A stretch of DNA of 64,000 bases from Thermoleophilum album (GTDB lineage Bacteria > Actinomycetota > Thermoleophilia > Solirubrobacterales > Thermoleophilaceae). The stretch's first letter is position 1. Each line of letters starts with the position of its first letter. A program made the position numbers and the translations under genes. The notes beneath the pieces were generated by a model. It did no database searches. It was not told the origin of the DNA and saw only the letters and a program-made list of their open reading frames with translations. Positions 16,217-23,841 of this stretch are shown here, piece by piece. The stretch lies in assembly GCF_900108055.1 (NCBI RefSeq), contig NZ_FNWJ01000002.1:568382-632381 (forward strand), read 5' to 3'.

Positions 16217-16963
16217 CTAACCCCCCGCCGAACTGGGACCGCGTCGCCGCTCGAAGCGCTTGACTTCGCCCACCGGGCGGCGCCCCGTCAGGCTCTCGAC
16301 GAGACACTCGAGCTGGTCGATGCGCTCCGCTAGGTGCTTGATCGCGTCGGCCACGGGATCTGGCAAGTGCGCCCAGTCGGCGTCCGGACCCTCGGGACGC
16401 CGCCCTTCGACGCGCACCGGGTGGCCAGGGTTGCCGACCACCGTGGCGTTCGCCGGCACATCGTGAATCACCACGCTGTTCGCCCCGACCTTGGCACCTC
16501 GACCGATCGCCACCGGACCGAGGACCTTCGCCCCCGAACCGATCACTACCCGGTCACCCACTGTCGGGTGGCGCTTGCCACGGGCAAAACCGGTGCCGCC
16601 AAGCGTCACGCCCTGGTAGAGCGTCACGTCGTCGCCGACCTCCGCGGTCTCGCCGATCACCACCCCGACCCCGTGATCGATGAACAGGCGCCTGCCGAGT
16701 GTCGCGGCCGGGTGAATTTCGACGCCCGTGGTGAGGCGCACGAGGTGCATGATCAAGTGCGGAACCAGCGGCACCCGGCGTCGCCACAGTTGGTGAGCGA
16801 CGCGGTGGGCGAGCACCGCTTGCACGCCACCGTAGGTAAGGAGAATCGTGGCTGTGCCGAGCTCGCGCGCCGCGGGATCGCGCTCGCGGGCGGCCGTGAC
16901 CGCCTCGCCGACGGCCTTGGTAGCCGTAGCGAACAGGCGCACGAGGCGGCGGCCCGGGCGCAT
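16217..16963 (-). CDS. cysE: Serine O-acetyltransferase
   Basis: CysE, 248 residues, making O-acetylserine from serine and acetyl-CoA for cysteine synthesis. It has the short actinobacterial/SrpH-like N-terminal helix region and a left-handed beta-helix of hexapeptides with [44 protein letters not shown] and [19 protein letters not shown]. The catalytic His residues are in the IHP and DHG motifs. ATG 16963 shares one base with the cysK TGA (TGATG). The C-terminal 60 residues, ending in a basic tail, go beyond the usual length and include a helical segment ([20 protein letters not shown]) that could mediate assembly. Confidence 0.95.
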   Translation of the reverse strand: MRPGRRLVRLFATATKAVGEAVTAARERDPAARELGTATILLTYGGVQAVLAHRVAHQLWRRRVPLVPHLIMHLVRLTTGVEIHPAATLGRRLFIDHGVGVVIGETAEVGDDVTLYQGVTLGGTGFARGKRHPTVGDRVVIGSGAKVLGPVAIGRGAKVGANSVVIHDVPANATVVGNPGHPVRVEGRRPEGPDADWAHLPDPVADAIKHLAERIDQLECLVESLTGRRPVGEVKRFERRRGPSSAGG

Positions 16964-17922
16964 CACTCGATGAAAAACGGGGTCGTCACGTAGCGCTCGC
17001 CGGAGTCCGGCAGGACGACGACGATGCGGCGGTCGCGCCACTCCGGACGACGCCCGACTTGGAGCGCTGCCCACAATGCCGCACCCGCCGAGATGCCGAT
17101 CGAGACCCCTTCGCGGCGCGCGCAGAGCCGCGCCGTGGCGATCGCGTCGTCGTCGGCGACGGCGATCACCTCGTCGATCACTTCACGGTTCAAAACCGGC
17201 GGCACGAAGCCCGCGCCGATGCCCTGAATGCGGTGCGGTCCGGGGGGACGACCGGACAACACCGCCGAGCTGCGCGGCTCCACCGCCACCACATGCAGCG
17301 CCGGGTTGCGCTCCTTGAGACGCTCGCCGCAGCCGGTGATCGTGCCGCCGGTTCCGACCCCGCAGACGAGCACGTCGATGCGTCCGTCGAGGTCGCGCCA
17401 GAGTTCCTCGGCAGTGGTGCGTCGATGCGCCTCTGGGTTCGCCGGGTTCGAGAACTGGTCGGGCATGAAGTACTCGTCGCCGGAGGCGGCGAGGTTGCGC
17501 GCCGCCTCCACCGCCTCGTCCATTCCGCCCATCGACTCGGTCTCCAAGACCTCGGCGCCGTAGAGGCGCAACAGGCGCTCCCGTTCGCGGCTCATTCCCT
17601 GCGGCATCGTCAGGATCAGCCGATACCCACGCGCCGCACACACGAAGGCCAGAGCGATGCCGGTGTTGCCCGACGTCGGCTCGACGATCGTCGTGCGGCC
17701 CGGCTCGATCCGCCCCTGCTCTTCGGCGGCAGCAATCATCGCCCAGCCGATCCGATCCTTGACCGATCCGGCGGGGTTGTAGGCCTCGAGCTTGCCGACG
17801 ATTTCGGCGCCGCAGTTGGGATCGATGCGACGCAAGCGAACCATCGGCGTACCGCCGATTAGCTCGGCGAGATTGTCGGGGATCGTTCGACGGGCCCGCT
17901 CGACTCCCAGATCACGCAGCAT
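16963..17922 (-). CDS. cysK: Cysteine synthase (O-acetylserine sulfhydrylase)
   Basis: CysK-type PLP enzyme, 319 residues, joining O-acetylserine and sulfide. The PLP lysine is in [11 protein letters not shown] near residue 50; the asparagine loop is [13 protein letters not shown], and the phosphate loop is [16 protein letters not shown]. It follows the Rrf2 regulator by 24 bp and overlaps cysE, so regulator-synthase-acetyltransferase form one operon. CysE is known to bind the CysK active site in the cysteine synthase complex; CysK here lacks any obvious feature preventing that. Cystathionine beta-synthase-type activity cannot be excluded. Confidence 0.95.
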   Translation of the reverse strand: MLRDLGVERARRTIPDNLAELIGGTPMVRLRRIDPNCGAEIVGKLEAYNPAGSVKDRIGWAMIAAAEEQGRIEPGRTTIVEPTSGNTGIALAFVCAARGYRLILTMPQGMSRERERLLRLYGAEVLETESMGGMDEAVEAARNLAASGDEYFMPDQFSNPANPEAHRRTTAEELWRDLDGRIDVLVCGVGTGGTITGCGERLKERNPALHVVAVEPRSSAVLSGRPPGPHRIQGIGAGFVPPVLNREVIDEVIAVADDDAIATARLCARREGVSIGISAGAALWAALQVGRRPEWRDRRIVVVLPDSGERYVTTPFFIE

Positions 17923-17946
17923 GCGTGCCCACCGTTGCCACCGCTC

Positions 17947-18348
17947 TTAGATCCAGTACATGGTGGCGCCCGCCTGGTGTGCCTCGCGTTCGACGGCGTC
18001 GCGCAAGGTTTGCGAGGCGAGCACGTCGCGCACCGCCCGCACCACGTCCTCCCAGATCGGCCCGTGCTCGGAGGCGCCTTGCCCGAGCTCGCCCTCGAGC
18101 AGCTCGACGACCTCCAGCAAGTTGATCTCCTCGGGCGGACGCGCCAGCTGGTAGCCGCCCTTGACGCCTCGCTGACTTTGGAGGATCCCGCCCCGTCGGA
18201 GCGTGGCGAAGAGCCCCTCCAAGAACTGCACGGGGATGTCGCGGGCGCGCGCGATCTCGGCGATCGGCACGGGACCCTCGTCACCGCGGCGCGCGAGTTC
18301 GCAGAGGGCTTTCAGCGCGTAGGGTGATTTGGTCGTGATGACGAGCAC
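17947..18348 (-). CDS. Rrf2-family transcriptional regulator, CymR-like
   Basis: A 133-residue winged-helix regulator. N-terminal ITTKSPYALKALCELARR, recognition helix region IAEIARARDIPVQFLEGLFATLRRGGILQSQRGVKGGYQLARP is classic Rrf2. The three clustered cysteines that hold the Fe-S cluster in IscR and NsrR are absent; the only cysteine is in the first helix. This, and its position directly before cysK and cysE, favour a CymR-type role in cysteine metabolism, possibly sensing O-acetylserine through CysK. GTG 18348 is preceded by TAGAGT with 8 nt between, so its mRNA is probably leaderless. Confidence 0.9.
   Translation of the reverse strand: MLVITTKSPYALKALCELARRGDEGPVPIAEIARARDIPVQFLEGLFATLRRGGILQSQRGVKGGYQLARPPEEINLLEVVELLEGELGQGASEHGPIWEDVVRAVRDVLASQTLRDAVEREAHQAGATMYWI
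18320..18325 (+). promoter_or_regulatory. Leaderless -10 (TAGGGT) for the VanZ-like gene
   Basis: TAGGGT ends 9 nt before GTG 18335. It lies inside the 5' coding end of the divergent Rrf2 gene, so transcription of the two may interfere. Confidence 0.45.
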
Positions 18349-18829
18349 CGCTGTTCACTCTACGGGATCGCCTGGCGGGGTCGGTCAAGCCTCGGCCGAA
18401 GTTCCCGCACGCAACACGCGCCGCCAGCACGAACGGCCTCCGACCAACACCCGCTACCTAACGCTGTGGCTCCCGCCGCTCGCGTTGATGGCGGTGATCT
18501 TCTTCCTCTCCGACCAACCCAACCTGCACACCAACCTCGGGATCGTCGATCTGATCGGACGCAAGCTGATTCACTTCGGCGAGTACGCGCTGCTCTGTTG
18601 GTTGCTGCAGCGCGCCTTCCTCGGGACCTTCACCATGGGGACCCGAAGTGCGGTGCTCGCCGCGCTTCTGGTCTCGAGCGCCTACGCCGCCAGCGATGAG
18701 TTCCATCAGAGCTTCGTGCCGGGGCGATCTGCCACCGTTCGCGACTGGGCGATCGACACGGCGGGGGCACTCCTGGCCAGCTATCTACGGCTCCGTGAGG
18801 TGGGCAGCAGGAACGGGCGATCGGGATGA
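18335..18829 (+). CDS. VanZ-like membrane protein
   Basis: About 164 residues. After a polar N-terminus it has four hydrophobic segments and the VanZ pattern: FFLSDQPNL after helix 1, KLIHFGEYALLCWLL, and SSAYAASDEFHQSFVPGRSATVRDWAIDTAGALL, where the DEFHQ...PGR...D...D signature is typical. VanZ proteins are linked to glycopeptide tolerance or cell-envelope functions, but most are uncharacterised. Start is GTG 18335 or ATG 18338; both overlap the divergent Rrf2 gene by about a dozen bases. Its TGA overlaps the ATG of the next gene (ATGA). Confidence 0.82.
   Translation: MMTSTAVHSTGSPGGVGQASAEVPARNTRRQHERPPTNTRYLTLWLPPLALMAVIFFLSDQPNLHTNLGIVDLIGRKLIHFGEYALLCWLLQRAFLGTFTMGTRSAVLAALLVSSAYAASDEFHQSFVPGRSATVRDWAIDTAGALLASYLRLREVGSRNGRSG
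18357..18362 (-). promoter_or_regulatory. Leaderless -10 (TAGAGT) for the Rrf2-cysKE operon
   Basis: TAGAGT on the minus strand, exactly 8 nt before GTG 18348. A TTGACC occurs upstream, but with a 20-bp spacer, longer than usual. Confidence 0.6.
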
Positions 18830-19977
18830 ACGCAACCGCCGGTAAATCCACCCAGGGCGCGGATCAGCTGACCGACAGCAAGCGCCGAGCGCAGCTCGCG
18901 CTGATCGCCGCCCCAGGACTGCCGCACCAGCTCGCCCTGGAGCTGGCCGAGCCGCTGCGAGCCACGCTCGCCGAGCGCTACCCGTACGTCGACTGGGAGG
19001 TCCCAATCCTCCCCGATCCCTTGGTCGCCCCGCCGGCATCGGCCACCGAGGTCGTGGCGGAGGCGCGACGTCGGTTGCTCGACCGCGATTGGGAGCTCGC
19101 GGTGGTGCTGACCGACCTGCCGCTGCGCATCGGTGGCCGGCCGGTCGTTTGGCACGCTAGCCCCACGCATGGCGTCGCGGTGGTTTCGGTACCAGCGATC
19201 GGGCCGGTCGGTGTGCGCCGGGGCTTGGAACGCGCGATCAGCGCCCTGGTCGACGCGCTGCTTGGCGAGCGGGTCACCGAGGAGAGCGACGAGCGGCGCG
19301 AGCGGGCGCGCGACGCACGACGCGCTCGGCGCATGCGCCGATGGCTTGACGAGCTCGTCGAACTGCACACCGAGGACTCGCATCCCGACACCGGCTGGGT
19401 GTCGCTGGCTTCCCCGGGGCGCCTGCGTCTGCTCGCCGGGATGGTGCGCGCAAACCGCCCTTGGCGAGTCGCCCTGCGGCTGTACAAGGCGGTCGTGGCA
19501 TCGCTCGCGGCGATCGCCTTCAGCCTCGTCACCCCCGACGTGTGGGCGATCGCCGATCGTCTGCCGACGAGCCGACTACTGGCACTGTCGCTGGCCTCTA
19601 TCGCAACCACCGCTACGACGCTGATCGTCGCCCACGGCCTTTGGGAACGGGCGCCGAACCAGCACACGCGTGACGAGGTCGCACTGTTCAATGCAGCCAC
19701 CGCTCTGACGGTCCTGATCGGCACCTCGGTGCTCTACGCGACGCTGTTCGGGCTCGCGCTGGTCGGAGCTCTGTTGCTGCTCCCCTCCTCGCTGCTCGAG
19801 GCACGCACCGGCAACACCGCGGCCTTCGCCGACTACGTGCGGCTCGCCTGGCTGCTGAGTTCGTTGGCCACCTTCGGTGGTGCACTCGGTGCCGGCCTCG
19901 AGTCGAGCGACGCGGTTCGCGAGGCCGCTTACGCCTACCGCGGCGAGGAGGAGCGGGCACTCCCCGGTTCGGCCTAG
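18826..19977 (+). CDS. Membrane protein of unknown function with soluble N-terminal domain
   Basis: A 383-residue protein translationally coupled to the VanZ-like gene. Residues 20-150 form a soluble alpha/beta domain (LIAAPGLPHQLALELAE, DWELAVVLTDLPLRIGG, GVAVVSVPAIGPVG) that looks like a metallopeptidase- or Rossmann-like fold without recognisable catalytic residues. Residues 220-365 contain four or five membrane helices with short loops. A basic, coil-prone linker (EERRERARDARRARRMRRW) joins them. The stop TAG shares bases CTAG with the convergent HDOD gene. I do not recognise the family; it is plausibly conserved in Thermoleophilia. Confidence 0.7.
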   Translation: MNATAGKSTQGADQLTDSKRRAQLALIAAPGLPHQLALELAEPLRATLAERYPYVDWEVPILPDPLVAPPASATEVVAEARRRLLDRDWELAVVLTDLPLRIGGRPVVWHASPTHGVAVVSVPAIGPVGVRRGLERAISALVDALLGERVTEESDERRERARDARRARRMRRWLDELVELHTEDSHPDTGWVSLASPGRLRLLAGMVRANRPWRVALRLYKAVVASLAAIAFSLVTPDVWAIADRLPTSRLLALSLASIATTATTLIVAHGLWERAPNQHTRDEVALFNAATALTVLIGTSVLYATLFGLALVGALLLLPSSLLEARTGNTAAFADYVRLAWLLSSLATFGGALGAGLESSDAVREAAYAYRGEEERALPGSA

Positions 19978-21062
19978 AGCCAGCCGCGCTCGGTCGCGAT
20001 CAGTACTGCCTGCGCGCGGTCGACAGCGCCGAGCTTGGCGTAGGTGTTGTGCAGGTGGGTGCGCACGGTGCTGGTGGAGAGACCCAGCTCGGCGGCGATC
20101 TGTTTGTAAACCTTGCCTTCCGCGAGTCGCCGCAAAACCTCGAGTTCACGGCTGCTAAGGGGACACGGCTCGACTGCTCGCCGTTCGCCCCCGCCGCCGT
20201 GAGGAAGCTCGTAGAGAACCGACCGCAGCTGACGCGTAGCGAGCCCGCAGCGTTTCGCTACCTCCAGCAGCTTGCCCGGGCTGATCGCCTGACCGTGCGC
20301 ATAGTGCGCGAGCATGTCGGCAAGTCTTACGAGGGCGGCTTCTCCCGATGCCTCGTCTGCATGGTGGCGTTCGATGGCCGATGCGAGGCGGCCCGGCAAC
20401 GCCCAGCGGCGCGCCAGCACGCCACCAACCACGCCGTGATCGACGCCCAGCTCGCGGCGCTCTCGGTACACGCGCTCCTCCGGGGTCCGCGCCCCGCGGT
20501 GGATTTGCGCGGGATAGGCCGGATAGGCGTGCATCAGCACCAGCTTGCCGATGTCGTGGAGCAGCGCCGTGCACAGAAGCTCGTCGCGGTTCGGATACTC
20601 GAGCTCGCGCGCCAAGCGATCGGCGGCCACCTGCGTAGCGATCGCGTGCAGACGGAACCGCTCGGGAGCCGCTTCCCAGCCAGGCGTGCGTTCGAAAAAG
20701 TCGAACGTCCGCGTGCGCGAGGCCAGGGCGGCAATGCCCTCGCGGGTGAGCACCTCGACCGCGTCGGGTACGCTCGCGATGCGCCCGCGACGGTTGCCGG
20801 CGAGGCGGTTAGCGATCCGCAGGACGGTGATCACCAGCGCCACGTCCGATTCGATCGCCCGGATGATCTCGCCGATCGAGGCCCGCTCGTCGCGCACCAC
20901 CTCGAGCACACGGTCGCGCGAGGCCGCCAACGCGGGGAAGCTTTCGAGCGCCTCGAAGGCCTTGATCAGTCGGCGTCCGTGACCCTCGTTGTGACCACGA
21001 ATGACCGGGTCGACCCTCGGGGGGCCACCGCTCGCGGGTCTGACTGCGACTTGCGAAGACAC
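19974..21062 (-). CDS. HDOD-domain protein with C-terminal LuxR-type HTH
   Basis: A 362-residue regulator. Residues about 35-240 are an HDOD domain (IGEIIRAIESDVALVITVLRIAN, PDAVEVLTREGIAALASR, CTALLHDIGKLVLMHAYP, VVGGVLARRWALP), a fold found in signalling proteins; an HD pair is visible in LLHDIGK. Residues 301-362 are a LuxR/GerE HTH (LSSRELEVLRRLAEGKVYKQIAAELGLS TSTVRTHLHNTYAKL). A DNA-binding output fused directly to HDOD is unusual: HDOD is more often paired with GGDEF or EAL, or standalone. GTG 21062 has AAAGAGG upstream. Target genes unknown. Confidence 0.87.
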   Translation of the reverse strand: MSSQVAVRPASGGPPRVDPVIRGHNEGHGRRLIKAFEALESFPALAASRDRVLEVVRDERASIGEIIRAIESDVALVITVLRIANRLAGNRRGRIASVPDAVEVLTREGIAALASRTRTFDFFERTPGWEAAPERFRLHAIATQVAADRLARELEYPNRDELLCTALLHDIGKLVLMHAYPAYPAQIHRGARTPEERVYRERRELGVDHGVVGGVLARRWALPGRLASAIERHHADEASGEAALVRLADMLAHYAHGQAISPGKLLEVAKRCGLATRQLRSVLYELPHGGGGERRAVEPCPLSSRELEVLRRLAEGKVYKQIAAELGLSTSTVRTHLHNTYAKLGAVDRAQAVLIATERGWL

Positions 21063-21131
21063 TCGGGACGGCCTCTTTCAGGCGGGCGCCGTAGGTGCGG
21101 GCCGGAGCCTCGTCGCCGGACCTATCGGCAA

Positions 21132-22472
21132 CTAACGCGGACCGCTTGAGCGCGCGGCCGCGGGGCTACCGCCGAGGCGCGCGAGCGTCGCGTCGATCCG
21201 CGCGAGCGCCTCTTCACGACCGAGCGCAGCCAGCGACTCGAAGATGCCGGGAGAGACCTTGCTGCCGGCGATCGCCACACGTACTGGCTGGAAGATCGCA
21301 GCGCCCTTGACGCCGAGCTCCTCGGCGAGCGATCGCAGAGCTTCCTCGATCGTCGGAGGGTCGAAGCGCTCGAGCGCCGCCAGTCGCTCGCGAGCCAGGC
21401 GCAGGCGCTCCACGCCACCGGTCTCGAGCAGCCAGGAGCGAAGCTCCTCGGACGGCTCGCGACGCTCCAAAACGAAGCCCGCGAGAGGCCAGAAGTCGGC
21501 CAACGTCTGCAGTTTCTCCTGGCTGGCGCGGGCAGCCGCGCGCAGGCGCTCACGATCGAGACGGTCGCGCGGGACGATCCCTTGCCGGTCAAGGTATTCG
21601 GCGAGCCGCTCGACCAGGTCGTCGAGCTCCAGGCCACGCAAGTAGTGCCCGTTCATCCATCGCAGCTTCTGCTCGTCGAAGACCGCCGGTGAGCGCGACA
21701 CGCGCTCCAGCGAGAAGTGCTTGATCAGTTGCTCGGTGGAGATGAACGTCGTGCGGTCGTCGAGCCCCCAGCCGAGCAGCGCCAGATAGTTGCGAACTGC
21801 CTCCGGTAGGTATCCCCGCGCTCTCAGCTCTTCGACCGACGTCGCACCGTGGCGCTTCGAAAGCTTCTTGCCGTCGGGACCGAGCAGCAGCGGGAGGTGC
21901 GCATAGGCGGGCGGCTCGTGGCCGAGCGCGCGGATGATCATCAGTTGGCGTGGAGTGTTCGAGAGATGGTCGTCGCCCCGCACGACGTGGCTGATGCGCA
22001 TGTCGACATCGTCGACCGCGACCGCGAGGTTGTATAGCGGGCTGCCGTCGGAGCGGCGAATCACGAAGTCCTTGATCGCCTCGTGTGGAAAGCGGATCTC
22101 GCCGCGTATTAGGTCGTGGACGACGGTTTCCCCCGGGGGCACCCGGAAGCGCACGGCACCCTCGTCCTCGTAGGCGTGGCCTGACGCGAGCAGCTGCTCG
22201 ATCGCCTCCAGGTGGCGCGGCGCTCGCTCGGCCTGCGAGTAGGGTCCTTCGTCCCAATCGAGCTCGAGCCACCGCAGTGCCTCGAGTATTCGGTCGCGGT
22301 TCTCGGCGGTCGAGCGCTCGCGGTCGGTGTCTTCGATGCGCAACACGAACGACCCCCCGGAACCGCGCGCCAGGAGCCAGTTGTAGAGTGCCGTGCGCGC
22401 ACCGCCGACGTGCAGCTCGCCGGTCGGCGACGGCGCGAAACGGACGCGCATCGGAGTTCGCGCGGAGGACAC
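21132..22472 (-). CDS. gltX: Glutamyl-tRNA synthetase
   Basis: Class I GluRS, 446 residues from GTG 22472 (ATG 22451 alternative). The HIGH motif is PTGELHVGGARTAL near residue 15 and the KMSKS equivalent is KLSKRHG near 230. Anticodon-binding domain follows. The presence of gatCAB nearby suggests a non-discriminating enzyme that also charges tRNA-Gln. The GTG start is favoured because TAGCAT ends 6 nt upstream; this -10 overlaps the ATG of the divergent nfo gene. No zinc-binding cysteines are present in the family's Zn position. Confidence 0.96.
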   Translation of the reverse strand: MSSARTPMRVRFAPSPTGELHVGGARTALYNWLLARGSGGSFVLRIEDTDRERSTAENRDRILEALRWLELDWDEGPYSQAERAPRHLEAIEQLLASGHAYEDEGAVRFRVPPGETVVHDLIRGEIRFPHEAIKDFVIRRSDGSPLYNLAVAVDDVDMRISHVVRGDDHLSNTPRQLMIIRALGHEPPAYAHLPLLLGPDGKKLSKRHGATSVEELRARGYLPEAVRNYLALLGWGLDDRTTFISTEQLIKHFSLERVSRSPAVFDEQKLRWMNGHYLRGLELDDLVERLAEYLDRQGIVPRDRLDRERLRAAARASQEKLQTLADFWPLAGFVLERREPSEELRSWLLETGGVERLRLARERLAALERFDPPTIEEALRSLAEELGVKGAAIFQPVRVAIAGSKVSPGIFESLAALGREEALARIDATLARLGGSPAAARSSGPR

Positions 22473-22478
22473 GCCTGG

Positions 22479-22484
22479 ATGCTA
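22479..22484 (-). promoter_or_regulatory. Leaderless -10 (TAGCAT) for gltX, overlapping the nfo start
   Basis: TAGCAT on the minus strand is the complement of the first six bases of nfo (ATGCTA), with 6 nt to GTG 22472. Polymerase bound here would cover the nfo start codon. Confidence 0.5.
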
Positions 22485-23363
22485 ATCGGGGCTCACGTAT
22501 CGACGGCTGGTGGTCTCGTCAAGGCCTGGGAGCGAGGGCGGGAACTCGGCTGCGACGCGATCCAAGTGTTCAACCAGTCGCCCCGACAGTGGCGTCCAAC
22601 GGCCTGGAAAGACGAAGACATCGCACGTTTCCGGGAGCTGCTTGCTGACGGGCCGGTGCGTGCCGTAGTGATCCACGCGGTCTACTTGCTCAACTGCGCG
22701 GCGGCCGACCGCGAGCTTTGGGAAAAGTCGGTCGCTTCGCTCGTCCACTCGCTGCGGATGGGCGACGCGATCGGGGCGGTGGGTGTCGTCTTGCATCCCG
22801 GCTCGGCGCGCGGTGAGCCGATCGCGGAAGCACACGCGCGGGTCGGCGAGGCGCTGCGGCGGGCGCTCGCCGAGTCCGAGCAGTGCCCGATCTTGCTGGA
22901 AGACACCGCTGGAGCGGGCGAGACGATTGGTCGCGATTTCGGCGAGCTGGCACGGCTTCTGGAGCTCGCCGGCGGCGATGGCCGGCTCGGCATCTGTCTC
23001 GACTCTTGCCATCTGCTGGCGAGCGGCTACGACGTGCGCGATGCCGAACGACTGGCGGCGGTGCTCGACGAGTGCGACCGCCTGATCGGGCTCGATCGTT
23101 TGCGCTGCCTGCACGTCAACGACTCGCGCGAACCGCTCGGTTCGAACCGCGATCGTCACGCACCGCTCGGCACCGGCGAGCTGGGGGTCGAGGGGTGCGC
23201 CGCGTTCCTCGCGGAGCCGCGTTTCGAAGGACTACCGGCGATCTTCGAAGGTCCCGGCGTGGCCGGCAAGGCACCGGTCGCCGAGGACGTCAAGACGATG
23301 CGCGAGCTGCGCGCCCGGGGGCTCGAGCGACGCCGCGCCTTGCAAACGCGCGACGCTGGCTGA
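22479..23363 (+). CDS. nfo: Endonuclease IV (AP endonuclease)
   Basis: Nfo-type AP endonuclease, 294 residues, cutting 5' of abasic sites with three zinc ions in a TIM barrel. It begins MLIGAHVSTAGGLVKAWERG; metal ligands are in IHAVYLLNCA, GVVLHPGS, LLEDTAG, GICLDSCHLLASGYD, LHVNDSRE, GSNRDRHAPLG and PAIFEGPG. ATG 22479 is supported by GGAGGA nine bases upstream and by the conserved N-terminus. Divergent from gltX with only 6 bp between start codons. A bidirectional hairpin follows its stop. Confidence 0.95.
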   Translation: MLIGAHVSTAGGLVKAWERGRELGCDAIQVFNQSPRQWRPTAWKDEDIARFRELLADGPVRAVVIHAVYLLNCAAADRELWEKSVASLVHSLRMGDAIGAVGVVLHPGSARGEPIAEAHARVGEALRRALAESEQCPILLEDTAGAGETIGRDFGELARLLELAGGDGRLGICLDSCHLLASGYDVRDAERLAAVLDECDRLIGLDRLRCLHVNDSREPLGSNRDRHAPLGTGELGVEGCAAFLAEPRFEGLPAIFEGPGVAGKAPVAEDVKTMRELRARGLERRRALQTRDAG

Positions 23364-23394
23364 CGGCAGGCGCTCCGCTGACGGCGGGCGCTCC
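23359..23394. repeat. 18-bp tandem duplication over the nfo stop codon
   Basis: GCTGACGGCAGGCGCTCC (23359-23376) is followed by the same 18 bases with one A/G change (23377-23394). The nfo TGA (23361) is thus repeated at 23379. The second copy also supplies one arm of the adjacent terminator hairpin. Confidence 0.9.
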
Positions 23395-23402
23395 GTCAGC
23401 GG
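23375..23402. terminator. Bidirectional terminator-like hairpin between nfo and the Cys-rich gene
   Basis: CCGCTGACGG / CCGTCAGCGG, a perfect 10-bp stem with an 8-nt loop, exactly between two convergent stops. The stem also contains a TGA in each direction. No T-run on either side. Confidence 0.6.
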
Positions 23403-23794
23403 TCGAGCCCGTCGCGCAGATCGAAGGCGCCGTCGCCGGGCAGCGGGTCTGGTTCCTGCCAGAAGTCAGGGTTGACGCATTCGAACGCCGGGCCGCTGCC
23501 GTAGTAAGCGCGCTCGACGCCGGTGCGGCACAGCGGCAACGGATGAGCGGCAAGACGCATTCCCCCGAAACCTTGGCGGGTGCGCTGTGCCTGCTCGAAC
23601 AGCTCGACGTCGATCTCCCCGCGGAAGACCTTATGCAGGCACCCCATGTAGCGCCGCCCGCTGGCCTCGTCGTCGTAGAAGTAGAGAAACGGGCACTGGG
23701 CCTCGACGCAGCCAGCGGGGTACACGAGCCGGTCGCAGAACGCGCAGCACTGACGGCACTCGCGGACGCTCTCGATCCCGGATGGGGCTCGCAC
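23396..23794 (-). CDS. Cysteine-rich small protein of unknown function
   Basis: A 132-residue soluble protein with nine cysteines, seven of them in the first 52 residues (Cys13, 16, 17, 20, 29, 34, 52; pattern CxxCCxxC...C....C), plus Cys89 and Cys106. The spacing suggests metal or Fe-S binding rather than disulphides. Aromatic-rich patches (CPFLYFYDDEASGRRYMGCLHKVF) sit between them. GTG 23794 is preceded by TAGACT with 6 nt between, again a leaderless arrangement. It is followed on the opposite strand by nfo and lies upstream of nothing it obviously serves. Function unknown. Confidence 0.75.
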   Translation of the reverse strand: MRAPSGIESVRECRQCCAFCDRLVYPAGCVEAQCPFLYFYDDEASGRRYMGCLHKVFRGEIDVELFEQAQRTRQGFGGMRLAAHPLPLCRTGVERAYYGSGPAFECVNPDFWQEPDPLPGDGAFDLRDGLDR

Positions 23795-23800
23795 GCAGCG

Positions 23801-23806
23801 AGTCTA
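23801..23806 (-). promoter_or_regulatory. Leaderless -10 (TAGACT) for the Cys-rich gene
   Basis: TAGACT on the minus strand, 6 nt before GTG 23794, in the 47-bp gap after the dnaE stop. Confidence 0.55.
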
Positions 23807-23841
23807 CCCCGCCCCTTGTCGCGCGACCGCCGGCGCTGGCG

